Source of the DNA: Actinomadura sp. NAK00032
Lineage (GTDB): Bacteria > Actinomycetota > Actinomycetes > Streptosporangiales > Streptosporangiaceae
Assembly (NCBI RefSeq): GCF_013364275.1
Contig: NZ_CP054932.1
Span: 6,944,001 to 7,008,000, forward strand
Direction of reading: 5' to 3'
DNA: 64,000 nt
A program made the position numbers and the translations under genes. How positions within the stretch are numbered: the stretch's first letter is position 1; each line of letters begins with the position of its first letter. The notes below the pieces were generated by a model. That model was not told where the DNA came from. It worked only from the letters and a program-made list of their open reading frames with translations, and ran no database searches. Shown here piece after piece: positions 43,266 to 51,500 of this stretch.

Positions 43266-43318
43266 TTGACATCCCGCGCGGCGCCGACGTACGCTCGCAA
43301 TCGTTCGGTTTATCGAAC
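43266..43318 (+). promoter_or_regulatory. Promoter and operator of the hydroxyproline operon
   Basis: -35 TTGACA (43266-43271) and -10 TACGCT (43290-43295) with 18-bp spacing. The palindrome GTTCG-GTTTAT-CGAAC (43303-43318) lies at about +1 to +16, where a bound repressor would block initiation. It ends 13 bp before the operon's first start codon. Confidence 0.65.
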
Positions 43319-43331
43319 AATGGGAGCCGTG

Positions 43332-44492
43332 ATGACGCGGGTCGTGGTGGTGGGCGCCGGGATGATCGGCGCCGCCTGCGCCCGTGAGCTGGCCCTGGCC
43401 GGCTGCGCGGTCACCGTCCTGGAGCGGGGCCGGCCCGCCGCCGCGACCACCGCGCACGGCGAGGGCAACGTCCTGGTGTCCGACAAGCCGCCCGGCCCCG
43501 AGCTGGAGCTGGCGCGGCTGTCCCGGCGGCTGTGGCCCGCGGTCCTCGCCGGGCTCCCCGGTGCCGAGGGCGCGGAATGGGATCCCAAAGGCGGCATCGT
43601 CGTCGCCACCACCGACGCGGGCGCCGAGGCGCTGCGCGGGTTCGCCGCCGGCCAGCGCGCCGCCGGCGTCGACGCGCGGGAGCTGGACGCCGCCGCCCTC
43701 GCCGCTGCCGAACCGCACCTCACCACCGACGTGACCGCCGCCGTCCACTACCCCGAGGACGCCCAGGTGCAGCCCACCGGCGCGGCTACCGCGCTGCTCG
43801 CGCACGCCGTCCGGCTCGGCGCGGAGCTGCGCACCGGCTGCGAGGTCCTCGGCGCCGTCACGCGCGGCGGCCGGTTGACCGGCGTGCGGACCCCGTCCGG
43901 GACGGTCGAGGGCGACGCGTTCGTCAACGCGGCCGGGCCCTGGTCGGGCGAGGTCGCCGCGCGGCTCGGCGTCCGGCTGGACGTGCGGCCCCGCCGCGGG
44001 GAGGTCCTGGTCACCGCGCCGCAGCCGCCGACCGTCTTCCACAAGGTCTACGACGCCGACTACGTGGGCGCGGTCGGCAGCGGCGACGGGGAGCTGCAAT
44101 CCTCGGCGGTGGTGGAGTCCACCCGCGCGGGGACGATCCTGCTCGGCTCGTCGCGCCGCCGGGTCGGGTTCGACGACCGGACGCGCCCCGGCGTGCTGTC
44201 GGTGATCGCCGGCAAGGCGCTGCGGCTGTTCCCGTCGCTGGCCGGCGTGCCGGTGATGCGCGCCTACGGCGGGTTCCGCCCCTACGTGGCCGACCACCTC
44301 CCGGTGATCGGCGCCGACCCTGCCCTGGCCGGGCTGTGGCACGCCACCGGGCACGAGGGCGCCGGCATCGGGCTCGCCGCCGGGACGGCCGCCGTCCTGC
44401 GCGACCTGCTGCTCGGCCGCGAGCCCGAGGCCGGTGCGGAGCCGTTCCGCGTCGACCGGCCCGCCGTCAGGCCGGAAGGAGCACCTGGATGA
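43332..44492 (+). CDS. FAD-dependent DAO-family dehydrogenase (D-hydroxyproline dehydrogenase subunit)
   Basis: 386 residues from ATG 43332. Rossmann FAD motif VVVVGAGMIGAACARELALA at the N-terminus, a DAO domain with VNAAGPWSGEVAARLGV, and C-terminal GLWHATGHEGAGIGLAAGTA. It belongs to the glycine-oxidase/D-amino-acid dehydrogenase group. Three coupled genes (this, a [2Fe-2S] protein and a pyridine-nucleotide-type FAD protein) match the heteromeric D-hydroxyproline dehydrogenases of Pseudomonas (LhpB/E/F type). The likely reaction is oxidation of cis-4-hydroxy-D-proline to pyrroline-4-hydroxy-2-carboxylate. Its stop overlaps the next start. Confidence 0.88.
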   Translation: MTRVVVVGAGMIGAACARELALAGCAVTVLERGRPAAATTAHGEGNVLVSDKPPGPELELARLSRRLWPAVLAGLPGAEGAEWDPKGGIVVATTDAGAEALRGFAAGQRAAGVDARELDAAALAAAEPHLTTDVTAAVHYPEDAQVQPTGAATALLAHAVRLGAELRTGCEVLGAVTRGGRLTGVRTPSGTVEGDAFVNAAGPWSGEVAARLGVRLDVRPRRGEVLVTAPQPPTVFHKVYDADYVGAVGSGDGELQSSAVVESTRAGTILLGSSRRRVGFDDRTRPGVLSVIAGKALRLFPSLAGVPVMRAYGGFRPYVADHLPVIGADPALAGLWHATGHEGAGIGLAAGTAAVLRDLLLGREPEAGAEPFRVDRPAVRPEGAPG

Positions 44493-44803
44493 GCCCGCGA
44501 CTCGTACGCGCGGACCGCGACGCGACCGGGCGCCGCGACGTCCCGCTGCACATCACCGTGGACGGCGTGCCGCTCACCGGCATCGCCGGCCAGACGATCG
44601 CCGGGGTGCTGATGGCGGCCGGCCGCACGGCCTGGCGGGAGAGCCCGTCGGGAACCCCGCGCGGCGTCTTCTGCGGCATCGGCGCGTGCTTCGACTGCCT
44701 GGTCACCGTCAACGGCGTCCGCGACGTGCGGGCCTGCCGCCGCCGGGCCCGCGACGGCGACGCCGTCGCCACCCAGTCCCGCGCCGGGCGGGAGGCCCGG
44801 TGA
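44489..44803 (+). CDS. [2Fe-2S] ferredoxin-like subunit of the dehydrogenase
   Basis: 104 residues from ATG 44489 (GGAAGGAG upstream, ATGA overlap). A Fer2_4-type domain with cluster motif GVFCGIGACFDCLVTVNGVR and a more distant Cys in VRACRRRARDGD, the sequence CxxxxCxxC plus C used by sarcosine-oxidase-like and hydroxyproline-dehydrogenase small subunits. It transfers electrons between the flavin subunits. Confidence 0.88.
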   Translation: MSPRLVRADRDATGRRDVPLHITVDGVPLTGIAGQTIAGVLMAAGRTAWRESPSGTPRGVFCGIGACFDCLVTVNGVRDVRACRRRARDGDAVATQSRAGREAR

Positions 44804-46227
44804 CCCGGCACGTCGCGGTCGTCGGCGCCGGTCCGGCGGGCCTCGCCGCGGCGGCGGGCGCGCTGCGCGCCGGGGCGCGGGTGACGCTGCTCGACGCCGC
44901 CGAGAACCCGGGCGGCCAGTACCACCGGATGCTCCCGGACGCCTACGCCGCCGCCGACCCCGGCCGGCTGCACCACGGCTGGCGCGGGTTCGTGCGGCTC
45001 CGCGACCACGTGCTCGGGCACGCGCGCTGCGACTGGTGGCCGGAGAGCACGGTCTGGTCGCTGGAGCGCGAAGGAGAGGGCGCGCCGCACGTCCATGTGC
45101 TGCGGGGCGAGGCCGACGCGATGGGGCGGGAGCGCCGGGTGCTGCGGCCCGACGCGCTCGTGCTCGCGCCGGGCGCCCATGACCGCGTGCTGCCGTTCCC
45201 CGGCTGGGAGCTGCCCGGCGTCCACTCCGCCGGGGCGGCGCAGGCGCTGGCGAAGGGCGAGCGGGTCGCGGTCGGCGGCCATGTGCTGATCGCCGGGACC
45301 GGGCCGTTCCTGCTGCCGGTCGCCGCGTCGCTGCTGGAGGCGGGGTCGGCCGTCCGGGCGGTGCTGGAGGCCGGCCCGGCGGCGACGGTCGCGCGCGGCT
45401 GGACGCGCCGTCCCCGGGAGCTGGCGTCCGAGACCGGGAAGGCGGCGGAGCTCGCCGGGTACGCCGCGCTGCTGGCCCGGCACCGCGTCCCCTACCGGAC
45501 GGGCCGCGCCGTGATCGAGGCGAGGGGCGACGGGCGGGTGGAGGAGGCGGTCACCGCGCGGCTGCGTCCCGACTGGTCGGTGGTCCCCGGCACCGAGAAG
45601 ACCGTCACGGTGGACGCGCTGTGCGTCACCCACGGGTTCAGCCCGCAACTCGAACTCCCCGTCGCGGCGGGCTGCCGGCTGCGGAACGGCGGCGGGTCCG
45701 TCGAGGTGGACGGCGACCAGCGCACCACCGTGGCCGGCGTGTACGCCGCCGGTGAGATCACCGGGATCGCCGGCGCCCAGGCCGCCCGTACCGAAGGGCT
45801 GCTCGCCGGGTGGGCCGCGGGCGGCGGCGCTTCGGACTCCCCCGTCGCGGCGGCGGCGCGCCGCCGGCGCGACCGGGGCCGGGCGTTCGCCGCCCGCCTC
45901 GCCGCCGCGCACCCGGTCGGCGCGGCCTGGCGCGGCTGGCTGCGGCCCGGCACGGTCGTCTGCCGCTGCGAGGACGCCCGGTACGGCGACCTGCTCGACG
46001 CGGCCCGCGACCCGGCGGGGGCGTCGGCCCGCGCCGTCAAGCTCGGCACGCGCGCCGGCCTCGGCCCGTGCCAGGCGCGCGTCTGCGGCCCCGCGGTCAC
46101 CGAACTCCTGTCCGGCCTGGTGGACGCGGCGAACCCGCACCACCGGCCCATCGCCCAGCCGATCCGCCTGGGCGAACTCGCGAATCCTCCCACCGGCACC
46201 ACTGACCAGGAGGAGAGCGCTCGATGA
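44800..46227 (+). CDS. FAD/NAD(P)-binding subunit with BFD-type [2Fe-2S] domain
   Basis: 475 residues from GTG 44800 (GTGA overlap). Dinucleotide-binding motif VAVVGAGPAGLAAAAGALRA, a second Rossmann segment VLIAGTGPFLLPVAASLLEA, GVYAAGEITGIAGAQAARTE, and a C-terminal BFD-like Cys set (VCRCEDARYGDLL; GLGPCQARVCGPAV). It matches the large alpha-type subunit of D-hydroxyproline or octopine/sarcosine-type dehydrogenases. It pairs with the two preceding subunits. Confidence 0.88.
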   Translation: MTRHVAVVGAGPAGLAAAAGALRAGARVTLLDAAENPGGQYHRMLPDAYAAADPGRLHHGWRGFVRLRDHVLGHARCDWWPESTVWSLEREGEGAPHVHVLRGEADAMGRERRVLRPDALVLAPGAHDRVLPFPGWELPGVHSAGAAQALAKGERVAVGGHVLIAGTGPFLLPVAASLLEAGSAVRAVLEAGPAATVARGWTRRPRELASETGKAAELAGYAALLARHRVPYRTGRAVIEARGDGRVEEAVTARLRPDWSVVPGTEKTVTVDALCVTHGFSPQLELPVAAGCRLRNGGGSVEVDGDQRTTVAGVYAAGEITGIAGAQAARTEGLLAGWAAGGGASDSPVAAAARRRRDRGRAFAARLAAAHPVGAAWRGWLRPGTVVCRCEDARYGDLLDAARDPAGASARAVKLGTRAGLGPCQARVCGPAVTELLSGLVDAANPHHRPIAQPIRLGELANPPTGTTDQEESAR

Positions 46228-47174
46228 GCGACACGGAGCTCCGGAGCCTCGGCGGCGTGATCGTCGCCGCGGCGCTGCCCTACCGCGCGGACGCCGCCGC
46301 CCCCGCCGGACTCGCCGTCGACTACGACGCCTATGCCGAGCACTGCCGCTGGCTCGTCGCGAGCGGCTGCCGGGGCGTCGGCCCGAACGGGTCCCTGGGC
46401 GAGTACTCGGCGCTCACGGACGAGGAGCGGCGCCGCGTCGCGCGCACCGCCGTCGAGGCCGTCGGCGGCGACGGGGTCGTGGTCGCCGGCGTGCACGGCC
46501 CCGGCTCCCACCAGGCCAAGCACTGGGCGGAGGTCGCCGCCGAGGACGGCGCGGACGGCGTGCTGTGCCTGCCGCCGACCCTCTACCGGGCCAACCCCGC
46601 CGAGATCGTCGCGCACTACGAGGCCGTCGCGTCGGTCGGGCTGCCGGTCATGGTCTACAACAACCCGATCGACACCAAGGTCGACCTGTCCCCCGCCCTG
46701 CTCGGCGAGATCGCGCGGATCGACGGCGTCGTGGCGGTGAAGGAGTTCTCCGGCGACGTCCGCCGCGTCCTGGAGATCAAGGAGGCCGCGCCGGGGCTGG
46801 AGGTCGTCGCGGGCGCCGACGACGTGGTGCTGGAGTCGCTGCTGATGGGCGCGACCGGCTGGTTCGCCGGCTTCCCGAACGTGTTCCCGGCCGCGTCCGC
46901 CCGGCTGTACGAGCTGGCCTCGGCCGGGAGACTGGCGGAGGCGCGCGCCCTGTACGAGCCGCTGGTGGCCGCGTTCCGGTGGGACTCGCGGACCGAGTTC
47001 GTCCAGGCCATCAAGCTCGGCATGGACCAGGTCGGCCGATACGGCGGGCCGTGCCGCCCGCCGCGCGGCCCGCTCGGCGCCGCGCAGCGCGCCGCCGTCA
47101 CCGCCGACATGGACCGCGCCATCGCCGCGCTGCGGGACGAGACCGTCACCGCGCTGCTCGACGGGGCCGCCTGA
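46224..47174 (+). CDS. Pyrroline-4-hydroxy-2-carboxylate deaminase (DapA family)
   Basis: 316 residues from ATG 46224, overlapping the previous stop. A class I-aldolase TIM barrel of the DHDPS/NAL superfamily: GSLGEYSALTDEE, Tyr145 in VMVYNNPIDTKVD and Schiff-base Lys173 in GVVAVKEFSGD. In hydroxyproline operons this member deaminates pyrroline-4-hydroxy-2-carboxylate to 2-oxoglutarate semialdehyde. The semialdehyde dehydrogenase needed next is not in the window. Confidence 0.9.
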   Translation: MSDTELRSLGGVIVAAALPYRADAAAPAGLAVDYDAYAEHCRWLVASGCRGVGPNGSLGEYSALTDEERRRVARTAVEAVGGDGVVVAGVHGPGSHQAKHWAEVAAEDGADGVLCLPPTLYRANPAEIVAHYEAVASVGLPVMVYNNPIDTKVDLSPALLGEIARIDGVVAVKEFSGDVRRVLEIKEAAPGLEVVAGADDVVLESLLMGATGWFAGFPNVFPAASARLYELASAGRLAEARALYEPLVAAFRWDSRTEFVQAIKLGMDQVGRYGGPCRPPRGPLGAAQRAAVTADMDRAIAALRDETVTALLDGAA

Positions 47175-48175
47175 TGCGCTCCGTCCGGTCGATCAGCGCC
47201 GTCGACTCGCACACCGAGGGGATGCCGACCCGCGTCGTCACCGGCGGCGTGCCGCCGATCCCCGGCGCGACCATGGCCGCGCGCCGCGACCACGCCGTCC
47301 GGCACCTGGACGGGCTGCGCCGCTTCCTGGTGGACGAGCCGCGCGGCCACTCCGCGATGAGCGGCGCGATCCTGCAGCCCCCGGCCCGGCCGGACGCGGA
47401 CTGGGGCGTCGTCTACGTCGAGGTCAGCGGCTTCCTGCCGATGTGCGGGCACGGCACCATCGGCGTCGCGACCGTCCTGGTCGAGACCGGGATGGTCCCG
47501 GTCACCGAGCCGGAGACGGTCGTCCGGCTGGACACCCCGGCGGGGCTCGTCGAGGCGCGGGTCGCCGTGCGCGACGGCGTCGCGGAGCACGTCACGCTCC
47601 GCAACGTCGCCTCGTTCGCGCTCCGGCGGGACGCGGTGGTGGCGGTGCCCGGCTTCGGCGACGTCCGCTACGACCTGGCCTACGGCGGCAACTTCTACGC
47701 CATCACCGACCTGGCGCCGCTCGGGCTGCCGTTCGACCGGGCCCGCAAGGGCGACATCCTCAAGGCGGGGCTGGCGGTGATGGCGGCGATCAACGACGCC
47801 GATCCGCCCGTCCATCCGGCCGACCCGCTGATCGCGGGGTGCAAGCACGTCCAGTTCCTCGCGCCCGGGTCCACGGCGCGGCACTCGCGCAACGCCATGG
47901 CGATCCATCCCGGCTGGTTCGACCGGTCGCCGTGCGGCACGGGGACGTCCGCCCGCATGGCGCAGCTCCACGCGCGCGGCGAGCTGCCGCTGCACACCGA
48001 CTTCGTCAACGAGTCGTTCATCGGCACGCGCTTCACCGGGCGGCTGGTGGGCACCGCCGACGTCGCCGGGGTCCCCGCCGTCGTGCCCGAGTTCACCGGA
48101 CGCGCCTGGATCACCGGCACCGCCACCTACCTGCTCGACCCCGCCGACCCCTTCCCCGAGGGCTTCGTCCTCTGA
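47174..48175 (+). CDS. 4-hydroxyproline 2-epimerase (proline racemase superfamily)
   Basis: 333 residues; ATG 47174 overlaps the preceding TGA by one base. Both catalytic cysteines are kept: C91 in LPMCGHGTIGVATVL and C254 in RSPCGTGTSARMA. Together with GHSAMSGAI this fits the two-Cys racemase/epimerase class rather than a trans-3-hydroxyproline dehydratase, which lacks the first Cys. Operon context makes trans-4-hydroxy-L-proline to cis-4-hydroxy-D-proline epimerisation the likely reaction. It is the last gene of a six-part block (with XRE-cupin). Confidence 0.92.
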   Translation: MRSVRSISAVDSHTEGMPTRVVTGGVPPIPGATMAARRDHAVRHLDGLRRFLVDEPRGHSAMSGAILQPPARPDADWGVVYVEVSGFLPMCGHGTIGVATVLVETGMVPVTEPETVVRLDTPAGLVEARVAVRDGVAEHVTLRNVASFALRRDAVVAVPGFGDVRYDLAYGGNFYAITDLAPLGLPFDRARKGDILKAGLAVMAAINDADPPVHPADPLIAGCKHVQFLAPGSTARHSRNAMAIHPGWFDRSPCGTGTSARMAQLHARGELPLHTDFVNESFIGTRFTGRLVGTADVAGVPAVVPEFTGRAWITGTATYLLDPADPFPEGFVL

Positions 48176-48199
48176 GGCGAGGCCGCGGCGCCCCGGGCG

Positions 48200-48790
48200 C
48201 TAGCCGGTGGCGGGCGGGGCCAAGCCCGCGAAGGCCAGGTCGACGACCGCGTTGATGTGATCGGTGTCCGCCACGCGCGGGGTGAGCAGGCGCCGGTAGT
48301 AGACGGCGCCGTAGAGCAGTTCGGTGACGAGGTCGGGGTCGGCGTCGGCGCGGATCTGGCCCGCGCGCTGCGCCGTCCTGATGCGCTCGGCGGCGGCCGC
48401 CGCCAGGTGGCCGAGCAGGTTGTCCCAGAGGGCCCGGTGGATCTCCGGGTCGTGCTGGGCCTCGCCGATCAGCGCGCGGTAGTGGGGGACGGCCTCCGGG
48501 TCGCCGAGGACGCGGGAGGCGGCGGCGATCTGCGCCTTGATGTCGGCGACGACGTCGCCGGTGTCGGGGAAGGTCGCGTCCCCCTTCCAGATGGACAGCA
48601 GCCCGTCCAGCAGCACCGCCGCCTTGGACGGCCACCAGCGGTAGATCGTGTTCTTGCCGACGCCGGCGCGGGCGGCGATGCCCTCGATGCTGAGCCTGCG
48701 GTACCCGACCTCCCGGCACAGGTCCGTGGCGGCCTGGATCACGGCGTTGGCGGCCTCTTCGCTGCGGCGCTCGGGACGTCGGGGCGACAT
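48200..48790 (-). CDS. TetR-family regulator
   Basis: 196 residues from ATG 48790. N-terminal HTH AATDLCREVGYRRLSIEGIA, then ARAGVGKNTIYRWWPSKAAV; the C-terminal ligand-binding half is TetR_C_16-like. Two perfect palindromes lie in the 113-bp gap to the divergent FrnE-like gene, one overlapping its own promoter. It almost certainly represses itself and that gene. Confidence 0.92.
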   Translation of the reverse strand: MSPRRPERRSEEAANAVIQAATDLCREVGYRRLSIEGIAARAGVGKNTIYRWWPSKAAVLLDGLLSIWKGDATFPDTGDVVADIKAQIAAASRVLGDPEAVPHYRALIGEAQHDPEIHRALWDNLLGHLAAAAAERIRTAQRAGQIRADADPDLVTELLYGAVYYRRLLTPRVADTDHINAVVDLAFAGLAPPATG

Positions 48791-48814
48791 GCGGACAGCA
48801 TAGCGTCGGGCGGA

Positions 48815-48828
48815 ACGGAACGTTCCGT
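48815..48828. promoter_or_regulatory. TetR operator 1 (ACGGAACGTTCCGT)
   Basis: A 14-bp perfect palindrome, 25 bp before the tetR start. It shares the core CGGAACG-TCCG with operator 2. Confidence 0.75.
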
Positions 48829-48860
48829 ATTGACTCGGCGGGACGGCGCACGGCATCCTG

Positions 48861-48888
48861 AGGCGGCACGGAACGATCCGTGCCGCCT
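48861..48888. promoter_or_regulatory. TetR operator 2 (extended palindrome)
   Basis: AGGCGGCACGGA (48861-48872) pairs perfectly with TCCGTGCCGCCT (48877-48888) around ACGA. Twelve-bp arms, 16 bp before the FrnE-like start. The core CGGAACGATCCG is the operator 1 core with one change. Confidence 0.7.
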
Positions 48889-48903
48889 GCGAGGGAAACC
48901 GTC

Positions 48904-49488
48904 ATGAAGGTTGAGATCACCCACGACATCGCCTGTGTCCGGTCGGCGCTCGGGTACGCCCGCTTCCGGCGGGCCGCCGAGGAGCACCGGGCCGGCGGCG
49001 GTGACCTGGAGGTGGTCTTCCGGCCGTACGCGGGACGGCCGCAAAGGCCGCAGTCCGCCGACCGGATCGCGCGCGCGGCCGCGGCCGAGGGCCTGGTGAT
49101 GCGTCTCGACCGGATCGTGCCCGCCGACACCTTCCAGGCCCACCGGCTCATCGCACTGGCGGCCGTGTACGGCGAGGCCGAGGACATGGCCGCCCGCCTG
49201 TACCGGGCCTACTTCACCGATGGTCTGGACATCGCCGACGCGGGGGTGCTGCGGAGCCTGGCGTCCGAGACCGGCGTCCCCTGGCGATGGCCGAGGGACG
49301 GCGAGCGCCCCGTTGAGCGCGGACCGCGCGTACCGGTCTTCCGGTTCCCGGACGGCACCGTCCTCGTCGGGGCGGTGTCGCTCGCGGCACTGCGGAACGA
49401 GCTGAGGCAGGCGGTGCGCACCGCCGCCCGCCTGCCGGCCGGCTGGGTCGCCGAGCGGACCGAGCACGAGTCGGCCGTCCGCGAGTGA
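48904..49488 (+). CDS. DsbA/FrnE-like thioredoxin-fold protein lacking CxxC
   Basis: 194 residues from ATG 48904 (GAGGGAAA upstream). The start VEITHDIACVRSALGYARFR corresponds to the DsbA/FrnE active-site strand DIACPWCYIG, but the second Cys is Ser (CVRS). Helical insert and the end (RVPVFRFPDGTVLVGAVSLA) keep the DsbA family fold with cis-Pro. With one Cys it could still use glutathione/mycothiol-type or isomerase (HCCA-isomerase-like) chemistry. It is controlled by the divergent TetR through two palindromes. Confidence 0.78.
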   Translation: MKVEITHDIACVRSALGYARFRRAAEEHRAGGGDLEVVFRPYAGRPQRPQSADRIARAAAAEGLVMRLDRIVPADTFQAHRLIALAAVYGEAEDMAARLYRAYFTDGLDIADAGVLRSLASETGVPWRWPRDGERPVERGPRVPVFRFPDGTVLVGAVSLAALRNELRQAVRTAARLPAGWVAERTEHESAVRE

Positions 49489-49503
49489 CCGGCGCCCCGG
49501 TCA
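49486..49503. terminator. Hairpin containing both convergent stop codons
   Basis: TGACCGG-CGCC-CCGGTCA. The outer TGA on each strand is the stop codon of the FrnE-like and VOC genes, respectively. A 7-bp perfect stem that can serve both directions. Confidence 0.55.
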
Positions 49504-49938
49504 GTCGAGGCAGAACTCGTTGCCCTCGGGGTCGGCCATGACGATGTGGCCGGCGCCGAGCGGCGGGGCCGGGTCGTGGCGTTCGAGGCGGGCGGCGCCG
49601 TGGGAGACCAGGCGGTCGGCCTCGGCTTCGAGGGCGGCCATCCGGTCGTCGCCCTGGAGCCCCGGGGCGGCGCGGACGTCGAGGTGGACGCGGTTCTTGA
49701 CCCGCTTCGGTTCGGGGACGCGCTGGAAGAACAGCCGGGGGCCGGCGCCGCCCGGGTCGAGCACCGCCGAGGCGTCGTTGCGGTTCGCGGGCGGCACGCC
49801 CATGGCCTCCAGGGCGTCGTCCCAGGTGGCGAAGCCGCCGGGCGGGTCCTGCAGCCGGTAGCCGAGGGCCTCGGCCCAGAACGCCGCGAGGGCGGCGGGG
49901 TCGGCGCAGTCGAAGGTGATCTGGACGTCGCGGGCCAT
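49501..49938 (-). CDS. VOC-family protein (glyoxalase_6 type)
   Basis: 145 residues from ATG 49938, overlapping the DinB stop (ATGA). QITFDCADPAALAAFWAEAL, then YRLQDPP, and the closing strand HIVMADPEGNEFCLD are the standard pattern of small actinobacterial VOC proteins. Metal-dependent reaction and substrate unknown. Co-transcribed with the DinB gene. Confidence 0.88.
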   Translation of the reverse strand: MARDVQITFDCADPAALAAFWAEALGYRLQDPPGGFATWDDALEAMGVPPANRNDASAVLDPGGAGPRLFFQRVPEPKRVKNRVHLDVRAAPGLQGDDRMAALEAEADRLVSHGAARLERHDPAPPLGAGHIVMADPEGNEFCLD

Positions 49939-50474
49939 CAGCTCGCCTCTTTCTGGTGCAGGTACAGGTCGCGGAGCAGGCACACCTCGGCAAGATGGTG
50001 GATCATCTCGCGGTTGATGTGCAGGACGAGCGTCGCCATGGGGTACTCGGCGTACGGGCCCTCCGCCGGGCCGCAGGGGCGGGCGAGGCCGGACTCGCCG
50101 AGCGACTCGACGCCGTCCAGCCACGCGGCGTACTCGGTGTCGAGCTGGTGCAGCGCCTCGGCGGCGGTCGCGGCGTACGGGAACGACCCGTAGTCGACGG
50201 GCGCCCGGCCGAAGTGGGCGGCGCCGCGCATCGCGAGGACGCCGACGATGACGTGCGCGAGCCGCCAGGCGATCGTGGTGAACGGCGGCGGATCGGGCTG
50301 CGGGAACGCGAAGTCGATCGGCGGGTCGCCGCCGGGGCGGACGGTCCAGCAGCCGGGCACCGGCTCCCAGAAGTACTCGTCGTCGGTGAGCCCGTCCAGG
50401 CGGTCGCGCAGCTGGTGGTCCCAGTGCCAGGTGAGCTGCTCCCGGAGCAGGGAGTTCGTGGTCTGGTCGGTCAT
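49938..50474 (-). CDS. DinB-superfamily protein
   Basis: 178 residues. A four-helix DinB fold: LLREQLTWHWDHQLRDRLDG, DEYFWEPVPGCWTVRP, IAWRLAHVIVGVLAMRGAAH, and INREMIHHLAEVCLLRDLYL with metal-binding His residues. Members include mycothiol-dependent transferases and damage-inducible proteins. It is divergent by 61 bp from a WYL regulator, which probably controls the DinB-VOC pair. Confidence 0.88.
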   Translation of the reverse strand: MTDQTTNSLLREQLTWHWDHQLRDRLDGLTDDEYFWEPVPGCWTVRPGGDPPIDFAFPQPDPPPFTTIAWRLAHVIVGVLAMRGAAHFGRAPVDYGSFPYAATAAEALHQLDTEYAAWLDGVESLGESGLARPCGPAEGPYAEYPMATLVLHINREMIHHLAEVCLLRDLYLHQKEAS

Positions 50475-50535
50475 GGCTCCAGCTTGGCGGCAATAGCGGA
50501 CAGGTTCGTTCCGCGATCTGTGGGACGATGCGCGG

Positions 50536-51492
50536 ATGGCGGTGGAGGCGACGACCGAGCGCGTGCTGCGGCTGCTGGGGCTGCTGCAGCGGCGGCCGTC
50601 CTGGACCGCCGCCGAGCTGGCCGGCGAGCTCGGGGTGACCGACCGCTCGGTGCGGCGGGACGTGGAGCGGCTGCGCGCCCTCGGCTACCCGGTGCGCGCG
50701 GCGGCGGGCGTCGGCGGCGGCTACCGGCTCGGCGCGGGCACCCGGCTGCCGCCGCTGCTGCTGGACGACGAGGAGGCGATCGCCACGGCGGTGTCGCTGC
50801 GGATGGCGTCCGGCGGCACGGTCGCCGGGTCGGGCGAGGCGGCGCTGCGCGCGCTCACCAAGCTGGACCAGGTGATGCCGCCCCGGCTGCGCGCGGAGGT
50901 GCGGGCGGTGCACGGCGCCACCGACACCCTCGCCGCGCCGGGCGTCGAGGTCGATCCGGAGCTGCTGGTGACGCTCGCGCGGGCGTGCCGCGACGCCGTG
51001 CGGGTGCGGTTCCGCTACGCGGGGCGCGGCGGCGCCGACCGGGAGCGGACGGTGGAGCCGGTGCGGATGGTCGCCACCGGCCGCCGCTGGTACCTGATGG
51101 CCTGGGACGTCGACCGCGCCGACTGGCGCACCTTCCGGCTGGACCGGATGCGCGAGGCGGTGGCGACGACCTGGCACTTCCGGGCGCGGGAGCATCCGGA
51201 TCCGGCCGCCTTCGTGCAGCGGGCCGTGGCCGAGGCGCCGTACCGGTACCTGGCCCGGGTGCGGCTGCACGCCCCGCCCGGCCGGGTGCGGGAGCTGATA
51301 CCGCCGCAGGTGGGGCGGGTCGAGGACGACCGCGACGGCTGGTGCGTCCTCGTCGTCGGAGGCGACGACCTGGACTGGCTCGCCGTGCACGTGGCCCGGC
51401 TGGGGTTCGAGGCGCAGGTGCTGGAGCCGCCGGAGCTGCGCGAGGCCGCCGCCCGGCTCGCCGGCCGCCTCGGCGCGATGGCCCGGGGCTGA
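50536..51492 (+). CDS. WYL-domain transcriptional regulator (DeoR/YafY type)
   Basis: 318 residues. An N-terminal HTH_11 winged helix (LGLLQRRPSWTAAELAGELG, then VTDRSVRRDVERLRALGYPV) is followed by a WYL domain (VRVRFRYAGRGGADRERTVE; RRWYLMAWDVDRADWRTFRL) and a WCX C-terminal domain. WYL domains bind nucleic-acid or nucleotide ligands; many such regulators control stress genes. Divergent neighbours DinB and VOC are the likely targets. Confidence 0.92.
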   Translation: MAVEATTERVLRLLGLLQRRPSWTAAELAGELGVTDRSVRRDVERLRALGYPVRAAAGVGGGYRLGAGTRLPPLLLDDEEAIATAVSLRMASGGTVAGSGEAALRALTKLDQVMPPRLRAEVRAVHGATDTLAAPGVEVDPELLVTLARACRDAVRVRFRYAGRGGADRERTVEPVRMVATGRRWYLMAWDVDRADWRTFRLDRMREAVATTWHFRAREHPDPAAFVQRAVAEAPYRYLARVRLHAPPGRVRELIPPQVGRVEDDRDGWCVLVVGGDDLDWLAVHVARLGFEAQVLEPPELREAAARLAGRLGAMARG

Positions 51493-51500
51493 GCAGCCCG

